A stretch of 41,396 nt of DNA from GCA-2715645 sp042095375 (GTDB lineage Bacteria; Bacteroidota; Bacteroidia; Cytophagales; MED-G16). Location: positions 1 through 41,396 of the forward strand of contig JBELBJ010000009.1 in NCBI GenBank assembly GCA_042095375.1, in the 5' to 3' direction. Each line of letters begins with the position of its first letter. The stretch's first letter is position 1. Shown piece by piece: positions 17,560-26,408 of this stretch. A model generated the notes under the pieces. The model saw nothing but the letters and a program-made list of their open reading frames with translations. It did no database searches and had not been told where the DNA came from. The translations under genes were made by a program, and so were the position numbers.

Positions 17560-18800
17560 TGAATTAGTTTTTTTATATTTAATTTTTTAATTACTCTTGA
17601 AACTCTTTCAGCAAATTTTCCACCTAAAGCTCCATCAATAACTCTATGATCATAAGAATGTGATAAGATTAATTTATGTCTAATTTGAATTTCATCTTTA
17701 TTTTTTCTTTCAATTACAGAAGGTGTTTTTTTAATTTCACCAAAAGCCATTATTGCTACTTGAGGTTGTAAAATTATTGGAGTTCCCATTAGGTTATGGA
17801 AAGACCCAATATTTGACATAGTATAAGTTCCTTCTGTTAATTCATCAGGAATCAATTTATTTTCTCTAGTTCGAACAATTAGATCATTAACTTTTTTATT
17901 AATTTCAATAAAATTTAAACTTTGAACATTTTTTAGAACTGGAACAATCAAATTACCATCATCTAATGCCACAGCTAAACCTATATTTATATTCTTCTTC
18001 ATTATAATTTTTTGATTTATATATGAAATGTTAATCATAGGAAACTTTTTAATTGCTCTACATAATGCATAAATAAATATTGAATTAATTGATAAAGGGA
18101 TTCTGTGTTTTTTTAGAAATGAGTTTTTAATTGAAGATCTATCTTTCATTTGTTTTGTTATATCACAATCAACAAAAGAAGTTACATGAGGAGATATTTT
18201 TTTTGATTCGACCATCTTTTCAGCTATTAGCTTTCTTACTCTATCAGGTTCTATTATTTTTTCATTATCATTAGATTTTAATTTTTTATTTTTTGATTTT
18301 GAATTTTTTAAATCTAAATATTTAATTAAATCTAATTTTGTAATTCTATTTTCCTTTCCTGATCCATTTATTTTTTCTAATTCCTTAATAGAAATATTTT
18401 CTTCTTTTGCAATATTTAATACCAAAGGAGAAAAGAAATTATTTGTTTCGTACTCATTTTTTTTATTTACAATTTTTTTATCTTCAGAGGAAAAACTTTC
18501 AACAGCATCATTGAATAATTCATCAGCAAGCTTAATTGGATCATTATCAATCACATTATTATCTGTTTCTATTTGGGCAATTGGATTTCCAATTTGAACA
18601 ATATCACCTTCTTTTGAAATTATTTTTTTAATTTTACCTTGAACCAATGAGGGTATTTCTGTATCAACCTTGTCCGTTGATACTTCTAGAATCGATTCTT
18701 CTTCCTTAATGAAGTCTCCTTCTTTTTTTAACCAGTTAAGTATTTTGACTTCATTAATACTTTCACCCATTTTAGGAATTATTAATTCAACTATTTTCAT
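17556..18800 (-). CDS. 2-oxoacid dehydrogenase complex E2 component (dihydrolipoamide acyltransferase)
   Basis: 414 residues in three parts. A lipoyl domain covers 1-78, with the lipoylated lysine at Lys44 in STDKVDTE. A peripheral-subunit-binding domain lies at about 124-162 (SPLVLNIAKEENISI, KENRITKLDLIKYL). The acyltransferase domain follows, with the active-site motif DHRVIDG (His385, Asp389). The lipoyl domain starting PKMGESINEV resembles branched-chain or 2-oxoglutarate type E2 more than the pyruvate type, but the acyl group cannot be fixed. No E1 or E3 gene is adjacent. It is 53 nt downstream of cinA. Confidence 0.93.
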   Translation of the reverse strand: MKIVELIIPKMGESINEVKILNWLKKEGDFIKEEESILEVSTDKVDTEIPSLVQGKIKKIISKEGDIVQIGNPIAQIETDNNVIDNDPIKLADELFNDAVESFSSEDKKIVNKKNEYETNNFFSPLVLNIAKEENISIKELEKINGSGKENRITKLDLIKYLDLKNSKSKNKKLKSNDNEKIIEPDRVRKLIAEKMVESKKISPHVTSFVDCDITKQMKDRSSIKNSFLKKHRIPLSINSIFIYALCRAIKKFPMINISYINQKIIMKKNINIGLAVALDDGNLIVPVLKNVQSLNFIEINKKVNDLIVRTRENKLIPDELTEGTYTMSNIGSFHNLMGTPIILQPQVAIMAFGEIKKTPSVIERKNKDEIQIRHKLILSHSYDHRVIDGALGGKFAERVSRVIKKLNIKKLIQ

Positions 18801-18853
18801 AATTTAATTGATATGCAGGTATCAGTTTAATAATGATAAATATACTTATTTTT

Positions 18854-20107
18854 TTAAATATAATTTAAGAGCTTCAATCTTATCATATTTAAAATACTTA
18901 AACAAGTTAATTCATTGTTTATCTGTCTTTCTCTAGTTAATAATAATTTTTTTGAGATTGTTTTTTTAGAATCAGAATATGCAATAAAAACTGTTCCCAC
19001 CGGTTTATTTTTTGTGCCTCCGGTTGGACCAGCTATGCCACTTGTAGCAACTCCAATTGATGAATTGAACTTATTCCTAATGTTTTTTGCCATATCTTTT
19101 ACTACTTTTTCGCTAACGGCTCCATATTTATCTAAATTTTTTTGAGAAACGTTTAATTCACTTTTTTTTATATTATTATCGTAGCATACTATGCTTCCTA
19201 TAAAATACTTTGAGCTACCACCAATGCCAGTTAATTTATGAGATAGTAAACCTCCAGTACAACTTTCTGCCACAGCTATAGTTTTTTTTTTGTTAACTAA
19301 TAATCTTGAAATGGAATATTCAATGTTTTCATCATCATAACCATAAATGTATTTTTGAATAATTGGTTTAATTTTTTTTATTTCTGTATTAATTTTTTTT
19401 TTTAATGTGATTATATTTTTTCCACTTGTAGTAAGTCTTAGTTTTACTTGTCCTATACTTGGTAAATATGCTAATTTGATACTTTTATCTAGATTATTCT
19501 CCCAAACTTTAATTTTATCTGCTAACCATGATTCACCTATACCAATTGTTTTAATTATTTTATGATATATAACTGGGAGCTTAAATTTATTTTTTAATGA
19601 AATTAAACAAATGTTTTTCATAATTTCTTTCATTTCAAATGGCACACCTGGTAATGATATTATTATTTTTTCATTTTTTTCTATCCATATTCCTGGTGCA
19701 GTTCCATTGATATTGGTTATTTTTTTTGCACATTTTGGTAGATAAGCTTGGGAAATATTTGTTTTTGTAAGCTCCAAGTTTCTTTTTTTAAATAAATCTT
19801 TGATATCACCCAATGCTTCTTCATTTAAAGTAAGTTTTGAATTAAAAAATTCACTTAAACAATTTTTTGTAATATCATCATTAGTAGGACCTAGTCCTCC
19901 GGTGATTATTATTATATCATTTTTATTTATTGAATTTTTTAATGTTTTTAAAATATCTATTTTATTATCTCCGATGGTAACTCTTTTTTTTGTTATTACT
20001 CCAATCTTATCTAGTTCAAAACTTAACCACTGTGCATTAGAATCAAGAATATGACCGAATAATATTTCATCTCCAATTGTAATTATTTGACATAAAATCT
20101 TTTTCAT
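18854..20107 (-). CDS. cinA: CinA-like protein (NMN amidohydrolase, competence/damage-inducible)
   Basis: 417 residues with both CinA domains. The N-terminal molybdopterin-binding-like domain (about 1-170) has TIGDEILFGHILDSNA and ITGGLGPTNDD. The C-terminal amidohydrolase domain (about 255-417) has AESCTGGLLSHKLTGIGGSS and TSGIAGPTGGT. The C domain of characterised members deamidates nicotinamide mononucleotide in the pyridine nucleotide cycle, which would link it to pncB, pncA and nadE in this window. It starts 1 nt after folA. Confidence 0.93.
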   Translation of the reverse strand: MKKILCQIITIGDEILFGHILDSNAQWLSFELDKIGVITKKRVTIGDNKIDILKTLKNSINKNDIIIITGGLGPTNDDITKNCLSEFFNSKLTLNEEALGDIKDLFKKRNLELTKTNISQAYLPKCAKKITNINGTAPGIWIEKNEKIIISLPGVPFEMKEIMKNICLISLKNKFKLPVIYHKIIKTIGIGESWLADKIKVWENNLDKSIKLAYLPSIGQVKLRLTTSGKNIITLKKKINTEIKKIKPIIQKYIYGYDDENIEYSISRLLVNKKKTIAVAESCTGGLLSHKLTGIGGSSKYFIGSIVCYDNNIKKSELNVSQKNLDKYGAVSEKVVKDMAKNIRNKFNSSIGVATSGIAGPTGGTKNKPVGTVFIAYSDSKKTISKKLLLTRERQINNELTCLSILNMIRLKLLNYI

Positions 20108-20108
20108 A

Positions 20109-20612
20109 TTATTTTTTTATATATACTACAAAATCAAAATCATATTTATGAACTTTATCTTTCTTATTTGAAATTCTTGAGACTTCTTTCCATTTTTTTT
20201 TGTTCCATTTTGGAAAAAAAGTATTTCCTTCAATAATAGACCTTATTTCAGTAATATATAACTTATTTATATACTTAAAACTTGCTTTATAAATTTCTCC
20301 TCCTCCGATTATAAAAATTTCATTATCATTATCATTTTTAGATACTTCAATAGCTTTTTCAACTGAATTAACAACTATTGAACTTTTAATTTTATATTTT
20401 TTATTTCTCGAAACAATTATATTTTTTCTATTTGGTAGGGGTCTAAATTTTTCAGGGATTGATTCCCAATTTTTTCTACCCATAATAACGGTATGATTTC
20501 TTGTTATATTACTAAAATACTTCATATCATATGGTAAATTCCAAGCAAGTTTGTTGTCTTTACCAATTACTTGATTACTAGATACAGCTACTATAATTGA
20601 AATATTTTTCAT
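20109..20612 (-). CDS. folA: dihydrofolate reductase
   Basis: A 167-residue DHFR. IIVAVSSNQVIGKDNKLAWNLP opens the protein, with the catalytic acid Asp29 in LPYDMKYF; VIMGRKNWESIP and IFIIGGGEIY follow in the expected order. It reduces dihydrofolate to tetrahydrofolate with NADPH. The ATGA overlap with fmt, whose co-substrate is 10-formyl-tetrahydrofolate, suggests coupled expression. thyA, often beside folA in related genomes, is not here. Confidence 0.95.
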   Translation of the reverse strand: MKNISIIVAVSSNQVIGKDNKLAWNLPYDMKYFSNITRNHTVIMGRKNWESIPEKFRPLPNRKNIIVSRNKKYKIKSSIVVNSVEKAIEVSKNDNDNEIFIIGGGEIYKASFKYINKLYITEIRSIIEGNTFFPKWNKKKWKEVSRISNKKDKVHKYDFDFVVYIKK

Positions 20613-21520
20613 AATTTATTTCCCCTTAAATAATCTTTAGCATTTAAAATTTTTTTCCCTTCTTCTTGGATTTTTGTAATTTGAATACTTTCTCTATTGT
20701 TATTATTCAGAATAATTATATTTTCAATTTGACTTAAACCAATTTCTGCTTCATGATTGATTATATCTTTTGCATCAATTATTTTAAATGTTTTGTTTTT
20801 ATGAATAATTCTAGCACCTGGATATGGACTTAATCCTTTAATAAGTTGAATTATACTTTTATCATCTGAATTTAAATCAATAAAACAATCAGATTTTAAA
20901 ATTTTGGGTGCTTTTTTGTCATTTAATGATATATTTTGAGTTTTTCTATTAACATTTTTAGTTAAAATATTTTCTATAGATTTTTTTAAAAGTTTAGCTC
21001 CTTCTTTCATCAGTTTGTTATGAAGGCTACCTGCTGTTTCATCTTCATTAATTGTAATTTTTTTTTTATTTATAATATCACCTTCATCTATTTTTTTATT
21101 TATAAAAAAAGTTGTAACTCCAGTTTCTATTTCTCCATTGATTATAACCCAATTAATTGGGGCAGCACCTCGATAATTTGGTAATAGAGAAGCATGTAAA
21201 TTAATTGATCCATATTTAGGAATATTTATTACTATTTCAGGTAACATTCTAAATGCAACAACTACAAAAAGGTCAGGTTTAATCTTTTTCATAAGGCTAA
21301 TAAATTCTTCACTTTTTAAGTTTTTAGGTTGATAAATAGGTATATTATTTTTTACAGCAAAATTTTTAATTGGTGAAAATGATATTTTTTTCCCTCTCCC
21401 TCTTTTTTTATCAGTAGAAGTTACAACACCTAATATGTTATAATTAGATTTTATTAGAACTTTTAAACTCTCAACAGCAAAATCAGGGGTTCCCATGAAA
21501 ATAATCTTATTTTTTCTCAT
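20609..21520 (-). CDS. fmt: methionyl-tRNA formyltransferase
   Basis: Fmt formylates the initiator Met-tRNA. The 303-residue protein has FMGTPDFAVESL at the N terminus and the catalytic set Asn107, His109 (SINLHASLLPNYRGAAP) and Asp145 (KKIDEGD). A C-terminal OB-like domain follows from about 205. It shares one base with the DUF1343 stop (TAATG) and 4 nt with folA. def, its usual partner, is not in the window. Confidence 0.95.
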   Translation of the reverse strand: MRKNKIIFMGTPDFAVESLKVLIKSNYNILGVVTSTDKKRGRGKKISFSPIKNFAVKNNIPIYQPKNLKSEEFISLMKKIKPDLFVVVAFRMLPEIVINIPKYGSINLHASLLPNYRGAAPINWVIINGEIETGVTTFFINKKIDEGDIINKKKITINEDETAGSLHNKLMKEGAKLLKKSIENILTKNVNRKTQNISLNDKKAPKILKSDCFIDLNSDDKSIIQLIKGLSPYPGARIIHKNKTFKIIDAKDIINHEAEIGLSQIENIIILNNNNRESIQITKIQEEGKKILNAKDYLRGNKL

Positions 21521-22695
21521 TATTCAAAATCTTTATATAACAAATATTTTTTTCTAATTACTTTGTAAGAATCAATTTTTTCTTGCCATGAAGCTCTGAT
21601 TTCATTTTCTGACAGACCAGAGATAATTTGATTTTCCAATGTTTTATTTCCAGCAATTCTAAAAAAATATTTACCAAAAAAACTATCATCTATTTTTTTT
21701 AAATCATTATAAAAATCAATTAAATATTTTAAATTAATTTTTTTATCAACTTTTTTTTTTCTAAGATCAATTCCATATGAAATTTTGTTTTCAAATTTTG
21801 GTTTTGATTCTTCTATAATACTTTTAGGAGTGAAGTTATAATCTTTAATAGATGATTGTGGATGTCCTATTATTTGAAAAGGAAATTCAGTTCCTCTTCC
21901 AATACTGATTATAGTTTGCTCGAATAAACATAGAGAGGGGTAAAGAAGAATAGATTGATGATTTGGAAGATTAGGGGAAGGTTTAACTGGTAAAATATAA
22001 TTCTTAGTATGATCCCAATTTTTTACTTTTATAATATTAAGTTTTAAATCTTGGCTGTTATCAATCCATTTTTCACCTTTAATCATTTTTGCTAATTCAC
22101 CTACGGTACATCCATGTACAATAGGAATTTCATGCATTCCAACATATGATTTAAATTCTTTTTCAAGAACTGGTCCATCAATATAATTTCCATTAGGGTT
22201 TGGTCTATCTAATATCAAAAATTCAATTTTAAGTTTGGCACATTTTACCATCATATTGTGCATTGCGCTTATATAGGTATAAAATCTAGCACCAACATCT
22301 TGAATATCAAATATTACTATATCAATGCCTAGCATACTTTCATCAGATGGAATTCTATTTAAACCATACATTGATATTATTGGAATTTTTTTATTTTCTA
22401 TTTTTAGTGTATCATTTTCTATTTTTTTCCCTCTTTCTATAGCTCCTTTAAATCCGTGTTCTGGAGTAAATATTTTTTTTATATCAAACCCAAGGTTAAC
22501 CAATGTGTCTATTAGGTGTTTATTTTTTACCATTGATGTTTGATTTACTAATAAACCAATTGATTTATTTGAAATAACTTTTTCATATTCTAACATTCTT
22601 TCAGCTCCTACAACAACATGTTTGTTGTTTTGAAAACCAAATAATTGAATTGATAAAAAATAAAAAAATAGACAGATTTTATAAAGTTTATTCAT
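21520..22695 (-). CDS. DUF1343/NamZ family protein (probable exo-beta-N-acetylmuramidase)
   Basis: 391 residues with a hydrophobic signal peptide at 1-20 (KICLFFYFLSIQLFG). The family core is clear: GLLVNQTSMV, KIFTPEHGFKG, VIFDIQDVGARFYTYISAM, EFLILDRPNPNG, and ISIGRGTEFPFQIIGHP. DUF1343 proteins include NamZ, which releases terminal N-acetylmuramic acid from peptidoglycan fragments. Export and the family point to cell-wall turnover or scavenging outside the cytoplasm. It is the first gene before fmt and lies 63 nt downstream of the GH3 gene. Confidence 0.9.
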   Translation of the reverse strand: MNKLYKICLFFYFLSIQLFGFQNNKHVVVGAERMLEYEKVISNKSIGLLVNQTSMVKNKHLIDTLVNLGFDIKKIFTPEHGFKGAIERGKKIENDTLKIENKKIPIISMYGLNRIPSDESMLGIDIVIFDIQDVGARFYTYISAMHNMMVKCAKLKIEFLILDRPNPNGNYIDGPVLEKEFKSYVGMHEIPIVHGCTVGELAKMIKGEKWIDNSQDLKLNIIKVKNWDHTKNYILPVKPSPNLPNHQSILLYPSLCLFEQTIISIGRGTEFPFQIIGHPQSSIKDYNFTPKSIIEESKPKFENKISYGIDLRKKKVDKKINLKYLIDFYNDLKKIDDSFFGKYFFRIAGNKTLENQIISGLSENEIRASWQEKIDSYKVIRKKYLLYKDFE

Positions 22696-22758
22696 TGGTT
22701 ATTTACTTATCTATAAAAATAAAATATTTAAATCAAATAATTTAAAGAAAAATATATA

Positions 22759-24954
22759 CTATTCTAATGAAATGTATGAATGAATCAAATCATTTTTTCT
22801 TGAAGAACTGCCAACTAAAATTTTATATTTTATTTTTTCAATTTCCCATTTTTTTTTCTCAGGGTTATACCATGACAAGTCATTAATATTTAATTTGAAA
22901 GAAACATTTTTTGTTTCTTTAGAAGGAATTGATATCTTTTTGAATCCTCTCAATAACTTAATAGGTCTATCTATTTTAGATTCATGAAAGCCCACATATA
23001 ATTGAGCAACTTCTTTACCATTATATTTACTAATATTTTCGATATTAAACGATATTTGATAGGTTGAATCTTTTGTGTTTAATTCTGATATAATAAGGTT
23101 TTTATAATTAAACTTACTGTAACTTAATCCAAATCCAAATGGATATGATATTGTTTTTCCAAGTTTTTCAAATAAGGTATAACCATGATAATATCCGTAA
23201 GTAATTGTATCAGTGAATGGATTAAAATATGGATAATCAGAAACATTTTTTGGAATTGAAAATGGTAATTTACCACTTGGATTAATATCTCCATAAAGTA
23301 TTTTTGCTAGTGCTGTGCCTCCCTCCATTCCAGAATACCAAGAAAATAAAATTGAAGGAACTTTACGTTCCCAATTATTCATATCTATAGCACTTCCCCC
23401 TACATAAACTACAACAAGGTTTTTATTATAATCTGATAATTTTTGAATTAATTTTTCATCATTTTCTTTAAGCTTCAAATTTATTCTGTCACCACCCATT
23501 TTATATCCAGGTGCATCGATAAATTCGCCTTCATCTTTATAAGTATATCCTACAACAATAATTAGTTGGTCCACATTTTTTGCAATCTCAATTGCATCAT
23601 TAATGTTTGAGGCATCACTATATATAACTTCATTTTTACTTTTTCTATGATAATCTTTTATGCCTTCTAAAGGAGTTATTATATAAGGAGCACGAGAATC
23701 ACTACTTCCCCTATCTCCAGTATTTTTCACATTTGCAAGTGCACCAACAACTCCAATCTTTAGATTAGAATCTTTTTTAAATGGTAAAATTTTATCATTT
23801 TTAATTAAAACCATACTTTCTTCAGCAGCTTTTCTTGCTAAATTTATATGTGATGAATCTAAAATTAAATTATCATTATATTCAATGCTATCGTAGGAAA
23901 AAGCATATTTTAATCTAGTTTTTAATGTATTTAAAACTAATTTATCAATATCAGAAATTGATACTTCTCCAGATTTAATTAATGTTTTTATGTTATTATA
24001 GCTATACTCGTCTTGCCAAGGCATTTCTACATTTAATCCAGCGATTATTGCTTTTTTAGCATCATAAATACCCCATATCCAATCTGTACTTACAAATCCT
24101 TTAAATCCCCAATCTTCTCGTAAAATTTTAGTTAGTAATTCATAATTACTACCACAATATTCTCCTCTAACTTGGTTGTATGCAGACATTAATGAAGCAG
24201 GTTTTCCTTTTTGAATTACTTTTTTAAAATGAGGAAGATAAACTTCTCTTAATGTTCTCTCATCGACAGATACATCAATTTTCCATCTAGAGTTTTCAAT
24301 ACTGTTAAGTGCAAAATGTTTTGGGCATGCCATCACATTATGTTTTTCAATTCCTTTTACAGCTGCAACTCCAAATTCTCCAAGTAACCATGGATCTTCA
24401 CCATATGTTTCTTGAGCTCTACCCCAACCTGGATGTCTTAATAGGTTTATGCATGGTGTAGCTGCATAGTTAGTTTTATTAGCCCTCATTTCTTTAGCTA
24501 TAACTTCATTTACTCTATATTCTAAATCTACATTCCATGATGATGCTCTTGCCATTCCAACAGGGAAAGTTGTTACAGCATTTTTTTTATCAAGTACTCT
24601 TGCGCCTCTTGGCCCATCAGATAAAACCCATGGAGGAATGTTTAATCTCTCATTTTTTCCAGCATAAATATGAGCAAATCTATTTTTGAATAAATAATTT
24701 CCTAAAAACTTTGGTATAGACTCTATCATTTTTTCTCCATACATTTGATCAATTTTTTCTTCAAGTGACATTTGAGATAAAATTTTTTCAGATAAACTAT
24801 CAGTATTAATCTCCCAAATTTTTTTTGAATATAAATTTTGATTTGCTTTCAGTGAAATTGTTTTATAATCTTTATTTATATATAAAACAAAAAAGATTAG
24901 AGTAGTAAAAAAAATTAAAAAGGATATGATTACTTTTAAAAGTTTATAAAACAT
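22759..24954 (-). CDS. glycoside hydrolase family 3, beta-glucosidase (BglX) type
   Basis: 731 residues with an N-terminal hydrophobic helix (8-26) that is either a signal peptide or a membrane anchor. The GH3 N domain includes LSDGPRGAR (111-119), GWGRAQETYGEDPWLLG and PKHFALNS; the nucleophile is Asp291 in FVSTDWIWG. The C domain has SWYSGMEGGTALAKIL, followed by a fibronectin-III-like domain with YPFGFGLSYSKF. Length and domain layout fit beta-glucosidase or xylosidase types, not the short NagZ type, which carries KHFPGHG. It probably acts in the periplasm on beta-linked glucan or glycan fragments. It starts 2 nt after the CotH-like gene. Confidence 0.92.
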   Translation of the reverse strand: MFYKLLKVIISFLIFFTTLIFFVLYINKDYKTISLKANQNLYSKKIWEINTDSLSEKILSQMSLEEKIDQMYGEKMIESIPKFLGNYLFKNRFAHIYAGKNERLNIPPWVLSDGPRGARVLDKKNAVTTFPVGMARASSWNVDLEYRVNEVIAKEMRANKTNYAATPCINLLRHPGWGRAQETYGEDPWLLGEFGVAAVKGIEKHNVMACPKHFALNSIENSRWKIDVSVDERTLREVYLPHFKKVIQKGKPASLMSAYNQVRGEYCGSNYELLTKILREDWGFKGFVSTDWIWGIYDAKKAIIAGLNVEMPWQDEYSYNNIKTLIKSGEVSISDIDKLVLNTLKTRLKYAFSYDSIEYNDNLILDSSHINLARKAAEESMVLIKNDKILPFKKDSNLKIGVVGALANVKNTGDRGSSDSRAPYIITPLEGIKDYHRKSKNEVIYSDASNINDAIEIAKNVDQLIIVVGYTYKDEGEFIDAPGYKMGGDRINLKLKENDEKLIQKLSDYNKNLVVVYVGGSAIDMNNWERKVPSILFSWYSGMEGGTALAKILYGDINPSGKLPFSIPKNVSDYPYFNPFTDTITYGYYHGYTLFEKLGKTISYPFGFGLSYSKFNYKNLIISELNTKDSTYQISFNIENISKYNGKEVAQLYVGFHESKIDRPIKLLRGFKKISIPSKETKNVSFKLNINDLSWYNPEKKKWEIEKIKYKILVGSSSRKNDLIHSYISLE

Positions 24955-24956
24955 TT

Positions 24957-26309
24957 TTATAATTCATTGATTGACTTATCTAGCCAATTATTTCTTTTAG
25001 TTATCCATTTAATTAAATAATCTATTTCGGATTCATAACTATTTCCTACATAATTATTTGGCCACAAATATTTACCAATTACATTCCATTTTGAATAATT
25101 TCTATATACAGCACCAGATTCATTTTTGAGAATAGAAATATAATTTTGAATCATTTGAAATATGTTTTCATCAGAGAGTTCTTTTTTTCTAAGTTCATTC
25201 CATCTTTCTTTTAATTTATTTACAAAATATTCATCTTTTAAAAGTTTTTCCCACCAAAAAGGTATTAACCAAAAATCATCCGAGCATTTTTCATTGAATT
25301 TATATGTCCATGTATCATATTTATCCCCATTGCAGTAATTTCCATTTCCAAAAGAAAGGTTAAAATCCCATATTGGTCCAATTTTTAATTTTTCATTTCT
25401 GTTTTTATGTAAGAAAGTACTTAATCTATATCCATCTAAATTATTAGATAATTCATTTAAGATAAAAAAATCTATAAAACTTTCAACATCAATATATTTT
25501 CTATATCCACTTAATGAATCTTTAAAATTTGTTCCGGAAAGTGCTTTTTCAAAATTGTGAAAATAATTCTGAATATATATTTTTTGTTCGTTTTGAATGT
25601 CTTTAGGTTTTGGATATTCATAATTAAACCAAATAGATTGATATGTTCCATAATTGGGCTGATAATTTGATTTAAATGCATTAAAATCATTATAAACTTG
25701 TTCTCCATTATTATCATCACTTTTATCTATTTTAATGATATAACCACCAGAAATATTAATTGAATCCAAATCACTATTTTCAAGTTTTTTAATAGCTATT
25801 CTATTTTTATCTCTCTTTAATTTTTCCATAAAAACATATACCCCCTTATATTCATTGTTTATTGTTAATTCACAAAACTTTGATCTACTTGCGTATCTTC
25901 CTATTTGATTTGATAAATCATAAATTAACTTATTTCTAATAAGTGTTTTATCACTGTATGGGCCATAAAAAATCCAATCTTCTTCTTCTGGGAATCCTAA
26001 TAATGCATAATCCATATCTTCATTTTCACTATCCCAAGTTTCAAAACCATAAGATTTTTTATCAAATAATTGGGAACTAGATCCTCTATATTCAATTCCG
26101 ATATTTCCATCATACAAAGTGATGCTATCCTTTAAAATTATCATTTTTGATGATATTTTTGGTTCATCAACAATTTGTTTGTTTAAAGTATTTATTTTAA
26201 TATGAGGAATAATTTTACCTATTTCTGGATATTCTACAGAAGAATTAGGTAAATCTTCAATTTTATTACAACCAAATAATACAAAAAATAATAAGTATAT
26301 TTTTTTCAT
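24957..26309 (-). CDS. CotH-family lipoprotein (atypical kinase fold)
   Basis: 450 residues. A short signal peptide ends in the lipobox LFGC (Cys14), so it is a lipoprotein. The CotH pattern is recognisable: IEYRGSSSQLFDKKSYGFE, the LLGFPEEEDWIFYGPYSDKT segment, YKGVYVFMEKLKRDKNRI, and later NELSNNLDGYRLS and GPIWDFNLSFGN. CotH of Bacillus is a secreted protein kinase. Bacteroidetes homologues are exported and mostly of unknown substrate. It forms a two-gene unit with the GH3 enzyme. Confidence 0.9.
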   Translation of the reverse strand: MKKIYLLFFVLFGCNKIEDLPNSSVEYPEIGKIIPHIKINTLNKQIVDEPKISSKMIILKDSITLYDGNIGIEYRGSSSQLFDKKSYGFETWDSENEDMDYALLGFPEEEDWIFYGPYSDKTLIRNKLIYDLSNQIGRYASRSKFCELTINNEYKGVYVFMEKLKRDKNRIAIKKLENSDLDSINISGGYIIKIDKSDDNNGEQVYNDFNAFKSNYQPNYGTYQSIWFNYEYPKPKDIQNEQKIYIQNYFHNFEKALSGTNFKDSLSGYRKYIDVESFIDFFILNELSNNLDGYRLSTFLHKNRNEKLKIGPIWDFNLSFGNGNYCNGDKYDTWTYKFNEKCSDDFWLIPFWWEKLLKDEYFVNKLKERWNELRKKELSDENIFQMIQNYISILKNESGAVYRNYSKWNVIGKYLWPNNYVGNSYESEIDYLIKWITKRNNWLDKSINEL

Positions 26310-26408
26310 AGAAAATATTAGAATTCAAATATTTAATACTCTGTAAAATTATTTATTTTTTAATTCCCATATCTAAATTAATGTTTTAAAAATCAATTAA
26401 TTTTAATT

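Noticed and set aside
22325..22543. Plus-strand open frame opposite the NamZ-family gene
   Set aside because: Antisense shadow; the minus-strand protein has strong family motifs across the same bases.
22759..24954. GH3 enzyme as NagZ, forming a NagZ-NamZ cell-wall recycling pair
   Set aside because: The protein is 731 residues with a fibronectin-III-like end and PKHFALNS in place of the NagZ motif KHFPGHG, so it belongs to the beta-glucosidase type.
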